A stretch of 64,000 nucleotides of DNA from Motilimonas pumila (GCF_003596335.1 NZ_QZCH01000008.1:62001-126000), one strand, 5' to 3'. Shown: positions 47,146 through 56,746, counted from the stretch's first letter. Numbers and translations: made by a program. Notes: generated by a model not told the origin, from the letters alone.

Positions 47146-48987
47146 TTAATCAAGCGTCGCCGCACTGCCTTCACGTCGAGTGTCGACACCTGAAATGATG
47201 CTGTTGCCGTCAATTATAAAGCCATGTAACCCACTATTAAGATCTTTTACGGTTACCTCATAGCCCATTGCTTTCAATGACGCTTCAAACTTAGTAGCGG
47301 CGGTGCCTGCTTCGAGCTCATAACTGCCAAAGCGATTAACCATATGTGGTAATTCAATGGCTTGTTGTAACGTCATGCCCCAATCAAGGTGCGCTATCAG
47401 TGTTGTCAGTACGTAATTAATGATACGGCTGCCACCAGGCGAGCCTATCACTAAGTAAGGCTGATTAGACTTAAAAACAATGGTCGGTGCCATGGACGAG
47501 CGCGGCCGCTTCCCCGGCGCAACTTTGTTTGCCACATCCAGGCCAGCTTGCTTGGGGGAAAAAGCAAAATCGGTTAACTGGTTATTAAGTAAAAAGCCGC
47601 CCACCATCAAGCGCGAGCCAAACACATTTTCTATGCTTGAGGTCATCGATACAAGATTTCCTGCTTGGTCTCGAATGGCGAAGTGTGTGGTAGAGGGTTG
47701 CTCAATGCTTACTTCTGCGCTCAGGTTAGCTTGCGGCATGGCCATATCAGGTTGGCCCGGAGGCATAGCCGCGCGCGCTTTACCGCCCGGTTGAAGCAGG
47801 TTTTGACGCTGGCGGATGTACTCTGGTGCCAACAAATTAAGGTTCGGCCCCTGATAAAAATCAGGATCAGCCATATATTTACCTCGGTCGGCAAACGCCA
47901 AACGAGAGGCCTCGCCAATTAACCGCCATGACTCGGGACTGTTTGGGCCCATTTCGGCAAGGTTGCTGTTCGCTAATAAAGCCAAACTTTGGTTGACGGT
48001 TAAACCACCTGACGAAGGCAGCCCCATGCCGCAGACTTTAACTTGACGGTAATCAGAACAAACAGGTGAGCGTAACTTGGCCTGGTACTCTTGCATGTCT
48101 TGCATCGAAAGGTAACCAGGGTTAGTAGTATGGCGAGACACTTTATCCACCATGGCTTTGGCCAGTGGGCCCTGATAAAACCCTGCGGTTCCTTGCTTGG
48201 CAATCAAAGTTAAGCTGTGAGCATAGGCCGGATTTTTAAGCGTTGCACCGGCCGCAACGGCGTTACCTTGATTATCGTAAAAGTAAGCCTTGGCCGCTTC
48301 ATCTTGGCTGAGGCGCGCAGCGTCTTTGGTTAATAACGTGTGTAGCCGAGGAGAAACAACAAACCCTTTCTGCGCCAATTCAATTGCGGGCTGAAACAGT
48401 GTTTGCCAAGGGAGCTTGCCATGTTGCTGATGGCTTTTCGCCATCAATGCAATGACGCCGGGCACGCCGACTGAGCGTCCGCCGACCACGGCTTCAAAGA
48501 AGGGTAATGGTTTGCCATCTTTATCGATAAATATATTATCTGGGATATTACTGGGCGCAGTCTCGCGGCCGTCATACGATAACAGCTGTTGTTTGTGCTG
48601 ATCAAAGTAGAGCATAAATGCGCCGCCGCCGATACCTGAAGACTGCGGCTCAACCAAGCCTAACACCAATTGGGCACTCACCATGGCGTCAACGGCACTG
48701 CCTCCTAGCTTGAGGATCGCTAACGCTGCGTTGGTAGCATGCGGGTTCGCGGTCACCACCATGGTGTGGCGTGCCGTGACCACTTGGCTTTGCTGGCGTG
48801 CTGTCGCTGACTCTGGCGTAAAGCTATCGGTTACTTGAGCGCTAGCCTGGGTTTTACTTGGCAATAAGCTCATTATTAGGACTGTGAGCAAGGTGCCAAC
48901 GGATAGCTTAAATATGGATGAGCAGGGCCGATATAATAAAGGGTTTACTGCTGCGCGACGGACTGAAAATAAGCCAGTTTTTGTCAT
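47146..48987 (-). CDS. ggt: Gamma-glutamyltranspeptidase (glutathione hydrolase)
   Basis: GGT cleaves the gamma-glutamyl bond of glutathione and related peptides in the periplasm. The 613-residue precursor has a long N-terminal leader with a signal segment (about 27-49, LSVGTLLTVLIMSLLP) and the autocatalytic cleavage site before Thr433 in PSTTHFAIRDQ, which becomes the N-terminal nucleophile of the small subunit. Other signatures are PQSSGIGGGAFMLYFD, SYDGRETAPSNIP, LPSSGGLTVNQSLALL and GSPGGSRIINYV. It is single, with hairpins on both sides. It lies between tamAB and the chitin genes without an obvious link. Confidence 0.95.
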   Translation of the reverse strand: MTKTGLFSVRRAAVNPLLYRPCSSIFKLSVGTLLTVLIMSLLPSKTQASAQVTDSFTPESATARQQSQVVTARHTMVVTANPHATNAALAILKLGGSAVDAMVSAQLVLGLVEPQSSGIGGGAFMLYFDQHKQQLLSYDGRETAPSNIPDNIFIDKDGKPLPFFEAVVGGRSVGVPGVIALMAKSHQQHGKLPWQTLFQPAIELAQKGFVVSPRLHTLLTKDAARLSQDEAAKAYFYDNQGNAVAAGATLKNPAYAHSLTLIAKQGTAGFYQGPLAKAMVDKVSRHTTNPGYLSMQDMQEYQAKLRSPVCSDYRQVKVCGMGLPSSGGLTVNQSLALLANSNLAEMGPNSPESWRLIGEASRLAFADRGKYMADPDFYQGPNLNLLAPEYIRQRQNLLQPGGKARAAMPPGQPDMAMPQANLSAEVSIEQPSTTHFAIRDQAGNLVSMTSSIENVFGSRLMVGGFLLNNQLTDFAFSPKQAGLDVANKVAPGKRPRSSMAPTIVFKSNQPYLVIGSPGGSRIINYVLTTLIAHLDWGMTLQQAIELPHMVNRFGSYELEAGTAATKFEASLKAMGYEVTVKDLNSGLHGFIIDGNSIISGVDTRREGSAATLD

Positions 48988-49029
48988 AAAAAATCTCTTA
49001 GCAAAAGTGATGTTTACAAGTTAGCCGCA

Positions 49030-49057
49030 AATAAAAAATCCGCCAGTAGGCGGACTT
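49030..49057 (-). terminator. Terminator of the GH20 gene / end of the chitin-oligosaccharide operon
   Basis: On the minus strand TCCGCC/GGCGGA with a 4-nt loop is followed by TTTTTTATTT, just after the GH20 stop. It ends the cluster before ggt. Confidence 0.85.
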
Positions 49058-49062
49058 ATTAT

Positions 49063-50955
49063 TTATAGCGGACGGTATTGAATACCTTGCCAATCTAAAT
49101 AGTCTTGCTGTAAATACAGCCTTTGTACAAAGCCTTGCCAGTTTTTGTTACTGCGGCCTGTCCAAGCATTTTCTGCTCCGGCCAAAAGGCGTGGAAAGAC
49201 CATATAGTCTAACTGTTTATCAGTATTGATGAACTCGGTCCAAATGGCGTACTGCATACCTAAGATATTATCTTTGCCCGTGGCGGTTAATTCAGCATCA
49301 AATACATCGTATTCGTAACACTGTTGTAAATTAAGTGCACTGGCCCAAGTCGTGCCTGGCTCTGACTCTGAGTTGTCGTATGCCATATCTAGGTAAGTAT
49401 AATGCGCTGGCGTCATGATCACCTTATATCCTTTATTGGCAGCGCTGATACCGTTTTGGGTGCCATTCCAGGCACAGATAATGGCGTCTTGGGCGAGTTT
49501 ATCGCCGTCTAATGCTTCTTCCCAACCCAGCAAGGTTTTACCTTGTTGGCGCAGGTTATCTTGGACATGGCGTAATAAGTAACCCTGTAGTTCGCGAATG
49601 TCTTGATAGCCCTGGGCTTGCATCTTTTCCTGACAAGCAGGGGAGTCCTGCCATACACCTTTAGGCACTTCATCGGCGCCGACGTGTACATAAGGCCCAG
49701 GAAAAAGCGCACATACTTCTTGAATGACCGCATCGATAAACTGATAGGTACCTTCTAGCGCAGGGTTTAGTACGTTGTCATGATAAAACTGCACTGATAG
49801 GTAGTTCGAGGTATCAGCCGGTTCAATTAGCAACTCTGGTAATGCTTTTAATGCCGCTCGGCAGTGACCTGGAATATCAATTTCTGGAATAATCGTAATT
49901 TGCCTTTGCTGGGCGTAGCTGACAACGTCTTTGACGTCTTGCTGGCTGTAGTAGCCGCCGTAAGGTGCTGGGCCACTGCCAAATTGCGCTTCTATGGCTT
50001 GGTCATGGCCGCGAAACGCAGTCTGTTTGGTTAACTGTGGAAATGCCTTGATCTCTAACCGCCATGCTTCGTCATCGGTTAAATGCCAATGCAGGGTGTT
50101 AAATTTATAATAGGCAAGCTGATCGATCAGCTGCTTAATTTTTTCAACGCTACGAAAATGTCGCACGCAGTCAAGCATGAAACCGCGGTAAGTGAATCGA
50201 GGGTAATCATTGATCACCCCTTTTCTTTGGGCGGTTGAGCTGTTTAAGCATTGTGCCAAACTCGTCAGACCATAAGCAAAACCTTGCTCGCCAGAAGCAG
50301 AAATTACCACCACGTCATCGAGGCATAAGCGGTATGCTTCACAAGGCAAGCTGGGATCAAGCTGTAATCGAATATTCGCGCTTCGCGCGGAGGCTAAACT
50401 GACGTCATGCTGTTTGAGTTGAGCTGAAAATAGGGTCGCTAAATGGCCAAAGTCATTGTCATCAAATAGTAGCTGTTGCGGCAGCTTTAATGGCGTTTGA
50501 TTGAGATTGATATCTGCAGGGCGAGGAATAATAGCAACATCAGACAAGTAATCGTTATTTCGCTCAGGCATCAGTAATGGATTGACGGCAATGCTGGGTA
50601 AGGTAAACGGCACTAACTCCAGCATAATAGGCTGCTCAATATTATCGGCGCTCAAGTAGCAACCTATTGGCATGTCTGTGACTTTTTTCATCGCCAGCTT
50701 TTCGCCGGTAAAGCCAAATGCCAAGGTTTGCTTTGCCTCTAAGGTTGCGCCAGTTTGCGACTGCAGTGCTAAGTAGCTGCCATCTTGACGAACAAATGTC
50801 GCGCCGTGACAACTGCTTGCGTTAATCAGTCCCACCAAGGAAAGGTGCAAACGCCAGTTATGCAGTGGTTGTTCAGAGTCATTGTACAGTTCAAAGCATA
50901 TGTTGTAGGCACTATCAAGGTTGTTGAGTTCAGTGATTGTTAAGGTTAAGGCCAT
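49063..50955 (-). CDS. Beta-N-acetylhexosaminidase, GH20
   Basis: The enzyme removes terminal N-acetylglucosamine from chitin oligosaccharides by substrate-assisted catalysis. Elements seen are an N-terminal beta domain, a GH20b-type domain (LPQQLLFDD) and the catalytic barrel with FMLDCVRHFRSVEKIKQLID, TLHWHLTDDEAWRLEI, PEIDIPGHCRAAL and the catalytic pair HVGADEVPKG (Asp428-Glu429). From ATG 50955 the length is 630, close to the V. cholerae cytoplasmic homologue VC0613. The frame extends upstream to 51072 but that part overlaps a hairpin. No signal peptide is seen, so action on imported chitobiose-type sugars is likely. It is last in the cluster. Confidence 0.93.
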   Translation of the reverse strand: MALTLTITELNNLDSAYNICFELYNDSEQPLHNWRLHLSLVGLINASSCHGATFVRQDGSYLALQSQTGATLEAKQTLAFGFTGEKLAMKKVTDMPIGCYLSADNIEQPIMLELVPFTLPSIAVNPLLMPERNNDYLSDVAIIPRPADINLNQTPLKLPQQLLFDDNDFGHLATLFSAQLKQHDVSLASARSANIRLQLDPSLPCEAYRLCLDDVVVISASGEQGFAYGLTSLAQCLNSSTAQRKGVINDYPRFTYRGFMLDCVRHFRSVEKIKQLIDQLAYYKFNTLHWHLTDDEAWRLEIKAFPQLTKQTAFRGHDQAIEAQFGSGPAPYGGYYSQQDVKDVVSYAQQRQITIIPEIDIPGHCRAALKALPELLIEPADTSNYLSVQFYHDNVLNPALEGTYQFIDAVIQEVCALFPGPYVHVGADEVPKGVWQDSPACQEKMQAQGYQDIRELQGYLLRHVQDNLRQQGKTLLGWEEALDGDKLAQDAIICAWNGTQNGISAANKGYKVIMTPAHYTYLDMAYDNSESEPGTTWASALNLQQCYEYDVFDAELTATGKDNILGMQYAIWTEFINTDKQLDYMVFPRLLAGAENAWTGRSNKNWQGFVQRLYLQQDYLDWQGIQYRPL

Positions 50956-51058
50956 GGCTAATTCTCGAATAATGGGCTGCTTTATCGGTTTAACTGCTTT
51001 AAGTGTATCTAAGGAAATGCCGCTGTCGACCGAAACCAGTATGAAATGAGGCTGAAAA

Positions 51059-51092
51059 CCACAAACAAGCAAATATACTTGCTTGTTTGTGG
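51059..51092 (-). terminator. 14-bp perfect hairpin between GH9 and GH20 genes
   Basis: CCACAAACAAGCAA and TTGCTTGTTTGTGG pair perfectly around a 6-nt loop; on the minus strand TTTTC follows. It lies 7 bp after the GH9 stop. It could terminate the transporter-GH9 transcript or stabilise its 3' end, leaving GH20 partly or wholly on its own promoter. Confidence 0.65.
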
Positions 51093-51099
51093 GAAGGGG

Positions 51100-52806
51100 T
51101 TACAGGCTGATAGCTAACATGTACCAAGCCGCGTGAGGGATCCATTGCTCACCCCAGCGCCAATTTTGCAAAAAGTCGTCTTTTTGCGCTTCTGGCACTA
51201 ATGAAATATCCCGTTCATTATCAAAGCCAGAAGTAATGCCATTGCATATGCCACCCGGTGCACTTGGGTAACCGTCAACATACTCAGGGTTATTGTGGCC
51301 ATGGCCGTATAGCATACAAGCATTGAATGGATTGAGGCCCAGTATCCAGTTGAGTTGTTGCTGAGCAAAATCGCGAGCTTGTTGAGCCAAAACGGGCTCT
51401 GTTGTCTGATAGGTGCAGGCGACCAATTTGGCTGCTGTGGCTAGTGAAGCCAAGCGGGCATTCTCACCTTGCCACCAATAACCTGATTCATTTTGTTGCG
51501 CCACAAAAAACGCCGTGCGATTTTCTGCTTCATCAACCGCTTTCACGTATTGACGGGCATAGCCAAAGGGGTTGGTGACTTCAGCCGTAATGTCGAGTTC
51601 AAACTGCATGGCTTGTTGTACACAAGCGTCAAGCTTCGCAATGCAAGCTTGGTCTGTTTCAATTTGACGATACTCTAGCAGGCTAATCATGGGCAAGCCG
51701 GCTTCTGCGGCATGGTAGTAAGGTCGGCTATGACCATCTTCAACTGCCCAGAAGTGAGAAACCTTGTCATCGCTGCTTTGTTTCGCTTGCAAAGCTTCAG
51801 ACCAGCGTCTGGCTTCCGATAGGTAGTAAGTGTCTGTTGTCGCGCGGTATAGCTCGGTAGCAGCGAGTAGGGCACAATAGTTATCGATGATATTTTCTTT
51901 GCCGTTATCACAGTAGCGTTCATTGTGTTGACACAAATGCGCGTACGCGTGCTTAGCGCCTTCAAGGTACTGCGCCGGCGTGTATTCTCCCAATGGTGCC
52001 ATTTGAGAGGCTGCTGCCAAAGCTGCGATACTGACACCACCGCCCTGTCGAAAGGCTGCTTGCCATTGGGCAGACTTAATACCTTCTTGGGTCGAGTAGG
52101 CACAAATATGACGATTGTTGACGTCCTTACTCCACTTGTCAAAGATGGTCATGTAGAAATAACCTTCCTCATCAAGTACTCGCATCAGAAAGTCAGCACC
52201 AAATAAGGCCTCGTCTAACAGGCGCTTATTGAGGTTTACTTTACGAATATCGTCGCTGCCTGTGAACTCGCGATGAACACGGCTCATGTTCCACACAACC
52301 ATAGGAATTTGCTGTGGATTAAGGTAGTTAGCAACAGAAAGGTGGCTCAAGTATTTACTCATGTCGCCACTGGCGTCAAACCAGCCGCCGCGCACGTCAG
52401 CGAATTTATCCGTTTCACCCCAGAAAGGCAGGCGTTGGTCCGCTTTATCAAACTCACCAGAGCTGCGTTGACCTTTAAAGTAAAAAATATTGTCGGACAA
52501 GGTTTGGTGGATCAGTAACTCTTCAGCAATGCAAAAAGGGTGTGAGTGAATGGTCTCACCTTGATGTTCTAGGCTAAGGTAAAACTCACCTTGCTCATCA
52601 AATGCCGAAAAATCGATATGATAAAAGTACCAGTCGCTCCACTGGTCAACACTTCCTTGTGCCATAATGTTGGCCGAAAAACAAACAGTTTTATCCTGGC
52701 ATGAAACCAAAGAAGCCGGGCTCAAATTGAGCCCGGCTTTTGCTTTGATAACTGCCACTTTGTTTGCACCAACTTGATAACCAATGTGGTTAGTCAACAG
52801 CTGCAT
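51100..52806 (-). CDS. GH9-family beta-glycosidase of the chitin cluster (exo-glucosaminidase type)
   Basis: The 568-residue protein has an N-terminal cellulase Ig-like domain (about 1-95, LTNHIGYQVGANKVAVIKA) followed by a GH9 (alpha/alpha)6 barrel. The catalytic-base region reads GGWFDASGDMSKYL, and the C-terminal acid region includes GFDNERDISLVPEAQ. This version, next to a chitobiose transporter, matches V. cholerae VC0615 and related glucosaminidases acting on GlcN-containing disaccharides rather than true endoglucanases. There is no signal peptide, so it is cytoplasmic. It lies 17 bp after the ABC ATPase gene. A 13-bp perfect hairpin lies inside codons ~23-32. Confidence 0.88.
   Translation of the reverse strand: MQLLTNHIGYQVGANKVAVIKAKAGLNLSPASLVSCQDKTVCFSANIMAQGSVDQWSDWYFYHIDFSAFDEQGEFYLSLEHQGETIHSHPFCIAEELLIHQTLSDNIFYFKGQRSSGEFDKADQRLPFWGETDKFADVRGGWFDASGDMSKYLSHLSVANYLNPQQIPMVVWNMSRVHREFTGSDDIRKVNLNKRLLDEALFGADFLMRVLDEEGYFYMTIFDKWSKDVNNRHICAYSTQEGIKSAQWQAAFRQGGGVSIAALAAASQMAPLGEYTPAQYLEGAKHAYAHLCQHNERYCDNGKENIIDNYCALLAATELYRATTDTYYLSEARRWSEALQAKQSSDDKVSHFWAVEDGHSRPYYHAAEAGLPMISLLEYRQIETDQACIAKLDACVQQAMQFELDITAEVTNPFGYARQYVKAVDEAENRTAFFVAQQNESGYWWQGENARLASLATAAKLVACTYQTTEPVLAQQARDFAQQQLNWILGLNPFNACMLYGHGHNNPEYVDGYPSAPGGICNGITSGFDNERDISLVPEAQKDDFLQNWRWGEQWIPHAAWYMLAISL
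52713..52739. repeat. 13-bp perfect hairpin inside the start of the GH9 gene
   Basis: AAGCCGGGCTCAA and TTGAGCCCGGCTT are exact inverted repeats separated by one base and encode A-G-L-N-L-S-P-A. The GC-rich stem is terminator-like; the better T-run (TTTT) is on the plus strand, antisense to the operon, while CTTTGG follows in the sense direction. Confidence 0.8.
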
Positions 52807-52823
52807 GGCAGGATCCTTATTGT

Positions 52824-53804
52824 TTAGTCATGTAAAAAACAACGTACAAAGTGGTTTGGTGCCACTTCTTTAGGCTCTGGTAAAGCATCCGTACATTTGT
52901 CCATCGCTTGTAAACAACGACCTGCAAATGGGCAACCAATACTTTCAGGTGTCCATAGTGGTATTTCACCCTTACGGCCGCCTTCTAAGTTATCATGGAT
53001 GCTTTTCTCTGGGTTTGGTACCGCAGACATAAGAAGCTGGGTGTAAGGGTGAGCCGGTTTTTGAAGTACTTCATCTACTTCACCCCATTCAACCAAGTGA
53101 CCCACGTACATTACGCCAATATCTTCAGCCAAGTAGCGGGCTGTTGCGATATCGTGGGTAATGTACATCATAGAGATACCGTCATCTTTCATATCTTCCA
53201 TTAGGTTAAGAACACCTAAACGAATAGATACATCAAGCATAGACGTCGGTTCATCCGCTAAGATAACTTCAGCTTCTACTGCTAAGTTACGAGCAATGTT
53301 AACACGCTGACGTTGACCACCTGAAAGCTGATGTGGGAATTTTTCAGCTGTCTCTTTTGCAGGGGTTAGACCTACACGCTCCAGCAGAGAGTAAATACGT
53401 TCTGGCAATTCCGCTTTATTGGTTACTTTTTTGTGTAACAGCAAAGGGCGTGCCAAGTGATGGAAAATAGTGTGCGTAGGGTTCAAAGATCCAAACGGGT
53501 CTTGGAAGATCATTTGCACACTTTCACGGTATTCCATCAACTCTTGTTTTTGAGTGAAATCATCGATATCACGGCCATGGTACTGGACGATACCTTGAGT
53601 ACGGCTGTACATTTTAGCGATGATTTTTGCGCTAGTTGATTTACCTGAACCAGACTCACCTACAATGGCTAGTGCACGACCTTTGTATAATGTGAAAGAC
53701 ACATCATTAAGGGCACGCATGTAGTTTTTCTTAAGTGAGTTAGCATTGATTGGAAAATCTTTAACTAGATTTTTAACTTCAATTATTGGATTATTTTTGC
53801 TCAT
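52824..53804 (-). CDS. Chitin-oligosaccharide ABC transporter ATPase (DppF/OppF type)
   Basis: A 326-residue ATPase of the dipeptide/oligopeptide-importer class. It has Walker A VGESGSGKSTSAKI, the Q-loop QMIFQDPFGSLNP, signature QLSGGQRQRVNIARNL, Walker B EVILADEPTSMLD, the H-loop MMYITHDI, and the C-terminal cysteine-containing region GCPFAGRCLQAMDKC typical of Dpp/Opp ATPases. Its place between GH9 and a second ATPase gene marks it as part of a chitobiose-type importer, as in Vibrio. It is 19 bp from the neighbouring ATPase gene. Confidence 0.92.
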   Translation of the reverse strand: MSKNNPIIEVKNLVKDFPINANSLKKNYMRALNDVSFTLYKGRALAIVGESGSGKSTSAKIIAKMYSRTQGIVQYHGRDIDDFTQKQELMEYRESVQMIFQDPFGSLNPTHTIFHHLARPLLLHKKVTNKAELPERIYSLLERVGLTPAKETAEKFPHQLSGGQRQRVNIARNLAVEAEVILADEPTSMLDVSIRLGVLNLMEDMKDDGISMMYITHDIATARYLAEDIGVMYVGHLVEWGEVDEVLQKPAHPYTQLLMSAVPNPEKSIHDNLEGGRKGEIPLWTPESIGCPFAGRCLQAMDKCTDALPEPKEVAPNHFVRCFLHD

Positions 53805-53823
53805 ATTGCTTCTCTCAATGCTC

Positions 53824-54840
53824 TTAAGCTTGGACCGGTTTTGGCTCTAACGATTTAACATCGATCATGCCATCATTGTGCAAGTGACAAGAAGAAAACT
53901 CGCCAGGCGCAATTTCAGTCAGGGTACAGTACTCTTGACGACATACGTCTTTCACGTATGGACAACGTGCTTGGAAACGACAACCTACTGGCACTTCAAA
54001 CAGGTTCAATGGTGTACCTGGAATACCAACAAGGCGTTTCTTTTCGCCGTGAAGAGGAGGGAAAGCGTTACCTAACCCTTCCGTGTACGGATGGTTAGGG
54101 CGAGTCAAAATATTTTTCGCTGGTGAAACTTCTGCTAGCTCACCGGCATACATGATGCCGATACGGTCACAGAACTCTACCATTAGACTGATATCGTGGG
54201 TGATAAACAGAATAGAGAAACCAAACTCTTCTTTAAGTTGATATATCTTCTGTAGAATTTCACGCTGAACCACTACATCTAGTGCTGTAGTCGGTTCATC
54301 CATGATGATCAGTTTAGCGTTAAGTGCAAGGGCAATAGCAATAACTAAACGCTGACGCATGCCACCAGAGAACTGGTGCGGGTAGTCAGTTAGACGGCTA
54401 GGGTGGATGTCCACGATTTCGAGTAGCTGTCCAGCGCGTTTAACACACTCTTGACGGGTCATGTCTGTGTGCGCAAGCAGTACGTCACAGAACTGCTCTT
54501 CCATAGTTAGAACAGGGTTTAAGCTGTTCATCGCACTTTGGAATACCATTGCTGATTCTTTCCAGCGGTATTGGCGTAGCTGCTCATCGTCAAATTCTAA
54601 GATGTCTTTGCCGTTGAAAACAATTTCGCCGCCAGAGATAAATGCAGGTGGCTTATGTAAGCGACATACAGAGAAAGCCACGGTGGATTTACCACAACCA
54701 GACTCACCCGCAAGACCAAATACTTCACCTTTACCAATATCAAAAGAGATAGAGTTTACCGCACGCACGTCACCGTTACTGGTAATGTAATCAACGCAGA
54801 GGTTGCGTACAGATAGTTGAACTTCTTTTTTCTGACTCAT
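53824..54840 (-). CDS. Chitin-oligosaccharide ABC transporter ATPase (DppD/OppD type)
   Basis: The 338-residue partner ATPase has Walker A LAGESGCGKSTVAFS, Q-loop MVFQSAMNSLNPV, signature QFSGGMRQRLVIAIAL, Walker B KLIIMDEPTTALD, H-loop LFITHDISLM and a C-terminal four-cysteine region (CRFQARCPYVKDVCRQEYC) as in DppD/OppD. Its start overlaps the stop of the DppC-like permease by 4 bp, so the pair is translationally coupled. Confidence 0.92.
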   Translation of the reverse strand: MSQKKEVQLSVRNLCVDYITSNGDVRAVNSISFDIGKGEVFGLAGESGCGKSTVAFSVCRLHKPPAFISGGEIVFNGKDILEFDDEQLRQYRWKESAMVFQSAMNSLNPVLTMEEQFCDVLLAHTDMTRQECVKRAGQLLEIVDIHPSRLTDYPHQFSGGMRQRLVIAIALALNAKLIIMDEPTTALDVVVQREILQKIYQLKEEFGFSILFITHDISLMVEFCDRIGIMYAGELAEVSPAKNILTRPNHPYTEGLGNAFPPLHGEKKRLVGIPGTPLNLFEVPVGCRFQARCPYVKDVCRQEYCTLTEIAPGEFSSCHLHNDGMIDVKSLEPKPVQA

Positions 54841-55763
54841 GACGCAGCCCCTTGAACTTTACCTTGTTGCTCTTGTAGTGCTTCAGCTTCTTTTTCAGCT
54901 GTGATTTGCTTCCAACGCTTCAAACCAACGTGTGAACGTAGTTGAGGGTTAGCAATTTCATCAACTGCGAAGTTAAGGAGTGCAAGACCAGCACCAACAC
55001 AAGCGATTACTACGATTGGGGAGAATACTTCCCACCACGCGCCGATGTTGATTGCAGAAGTATTCTGCATATTGTACAGCTGTGTGCCCCAAGTTACCGC
55101 TGTTGGGTCACCAAGGCCAAGGAACTCAAGTGTTGCTTGAGTCATGATTGCGTAAATAACAGAACCAATGAAGCTAGCACCGATGATAGAAATCAAGTTA
55201 GGTAAGATTTCAATCACGATGATACGCCAAGATGGCTCACCCAGTACTTGGGCTGCTACTACGAATTCTTTTTCACGAACAGCGAGGGTTTGTGAACGTA
55301 CAACACGTGCGCCCCAAGCCCAGGAGGTTAAACCTATTATGAGCGCGATGACCATGGGACTCGCTTGCCCGATAAACGCTGCCAAAACCATAAGGAGTGG
55401 GAGCTGAGGAATAACCAGCATGATGTTCATTAATGAACTTAAGATCTCATCAATTAGACCACCGAAGTAACCTGCTGTGATACCTACCGCAACGGCCATG
55501 GCAACAACAATGATACCCGCGCCGAAGCCTACTGCTAGCGATAAACGACCACCGTATAAGGTTTGTGCAAATACGTCACGACCCATACGTGTGGTACCTA
55601 ACACGTGCTCTGCATCAGGTGCCATGTGTGGGCGACCAGTACGCTTTTTAGAGTCGTATTGAGTGATTAACGGCGCAAGTGCCGACGTTAAAATAAAGAA
55701 ACCAACAATGATTAGACCCATTAGGGCTTTGTTGTTTCGAACTAATAATTTTAAGAAACCCAT
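54837..55763 (-). CDS. Chitin-oligosaccharide ABC transporter permease (DppC type)
   Basis: A 308-residue inner-membrane permease with an N-terminal helix (about 14-34), then the OppC/DppC-type domain (HVLGTTRMGRDVFAQTLYGG) and five further helices. The ATPase-contacting EAA-like loop reads VAAQVLGEPSWRIIVIEILP. It lies two bases from the DppB-like permease gene and overlaps the ATPase gene. Confidence 0.93.
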   Translation of the reverse strand: MGFLKLLVRNNKALMGLIIVGFFILTSALAPLITQYDSKKRTGRPHMAPDAEHVLGTTRMGRDVFAQTLYGGRLSLAVGFGAGIIVVAMAVAVGITAGYFGGLIDEILSSLMNIMLVIPQLPLLMVLAAFIGQASPMVIALIIGLTSWAWGARVVRSQTLAVREKEFVVAAQVLGEPSWRIIVIEILPNLISIIGASFIGSVIYAIMTQATLEFLGLGDPTAVTWGTQLYNMQNTSAINIGAWWEVFSPIVVIACVGAGLALLNFAVDEIANPQLRSHVGLKRWKQITAEKEAEALQEQQGKVQGAAS

Positions 55764-55765
55764 GA

Positions 55766-56746
55766 TTATTTACCACCCTTACGAAGACGAGGATCCAAGA
55801 ATACATACAGAACATCGGCCAAGAAGTTAAAGCTCAACATGAAGATAGTCATGATAAGTAACTGGCCTTGGATGACCTGGTAGTCACGGTTGATGATGGC
55901 ATTGTATAAAACAGTACCTAGGCCTGGGTAGTTGAAGATAACTTCCACAACCATTGCACCACCTACCACGAAACCTAGCGCCATAGAAAGGGCGGTTACA
56001 CTTGGTAGAATAGCGTTACGAGCACCGTAGTTAAGCATTACGCGGATATTAGAAAGACCCTTTGCTTTACCCATGGTGATGTAGTCTTCGCCTAGAAGGT
56101 TAATCATGTTATTACGCATTGGTACCAAGAAACCACCTAGCTGTACGATGAAGATACAGAAAATAGGGGCGATTGCATGGTGAAGTACGTCTTTAATAAA
56201 TACCCAAGTGAACTCTGGTGTTGCACCCGCAGTGTATGCGTAGCTGATTGGAATGAGGTCCATGTTTACACCAAAGGTAAACAAGATAACAATACCAAAT
56301 ACTAACTGAGGCGTGGCCTGTAAGACGAGAGAGAGCGGAGACGCAATACTGTCAAATTTACCGCCGCGATACCATGCTGCCACAATACCCAGTGAAGCAC
56401 CAAACGCGAAAGCCAGCAAAGTTGCTGTACCAGTTAGGAAAAGAGTCCAACCAAACGCCATACCAAGAATTTCGGTTACTGGAGTTGGGTAGAAATAAGT
56501 TGAAACGCCGAGTTCCCAGCTAAAGATTGACTTGAAGTAAATCCAGAACTGTTCGTAAACAGGGGCGTCAATGAAACCAAAGGTTTCACGTAAGTTAGCT
56601 ACTTGTTGAGCATCTAACATGGCACCACCTGCAAGCATTGCGGTGATTGGGTCACCTGGCATTGCACGTGGAAGAATAAAGTTGATTACAACGGCTACCA
56701 AAAAGGCACCAAAGTAAAAGACGAGACGTCTTAATATAAATCCCAT
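55766..56746 (-). CDS. Chitin-oligosaccharide ABC transporter permease (DppB type)
   Basis: The partner permease is ~326 residues from the chosen ATG 56746 (MGFILRRLVFYFGAFLVAVV). The longer frame to 56782 has 12 extra hydrophilic residues, whereas 56746 aligns with DppB/OppB N-termini. It carries six helices, the N-terminal ILPRAMPGDP motif of the family and the EAA-like loop ITMGKAKGLSNIRVMLNYGA. A hairpin lies between it and the upstream binding-protein gene. Confidence 0.93.
   Translation of the reverse strand: MGFILRRLVFYFGAFLVAVVINFILPRAMPGDPITAMLAGGAMLDAQQVANLRETFGFIDAPVYEQFWIYFKSIFSWELGVSTYFYPTPVTEILGMAFGWTLFLTGTATLLAFAFGASLGIVAAWYRGGKFDSIASPLSLVLQATPQLVFGIVILFTFGVNMDLIPISYAYTAGATPEFTWVFIKDVLHHAIAPIFCIFIVQLGGFLVPMRNNMINLLGEDYITMGKAKGLSNIRVMLNYGARNAILPSVTALSMALGFVVGGAMVVEVIFNYPGLGTVLYNAIINRDYQVIQGQLLIMTIFMLSFNFLADVLYVFLDPRLRKGGK

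Noticed and set aside
51100-52806. Calling the GH9 enzyme a secreted cellulase
   Set aside because: It has no signal peptide and lies in a chitobiose-import operon, so a cytoplasmic glucosaminidase-type role fits better.
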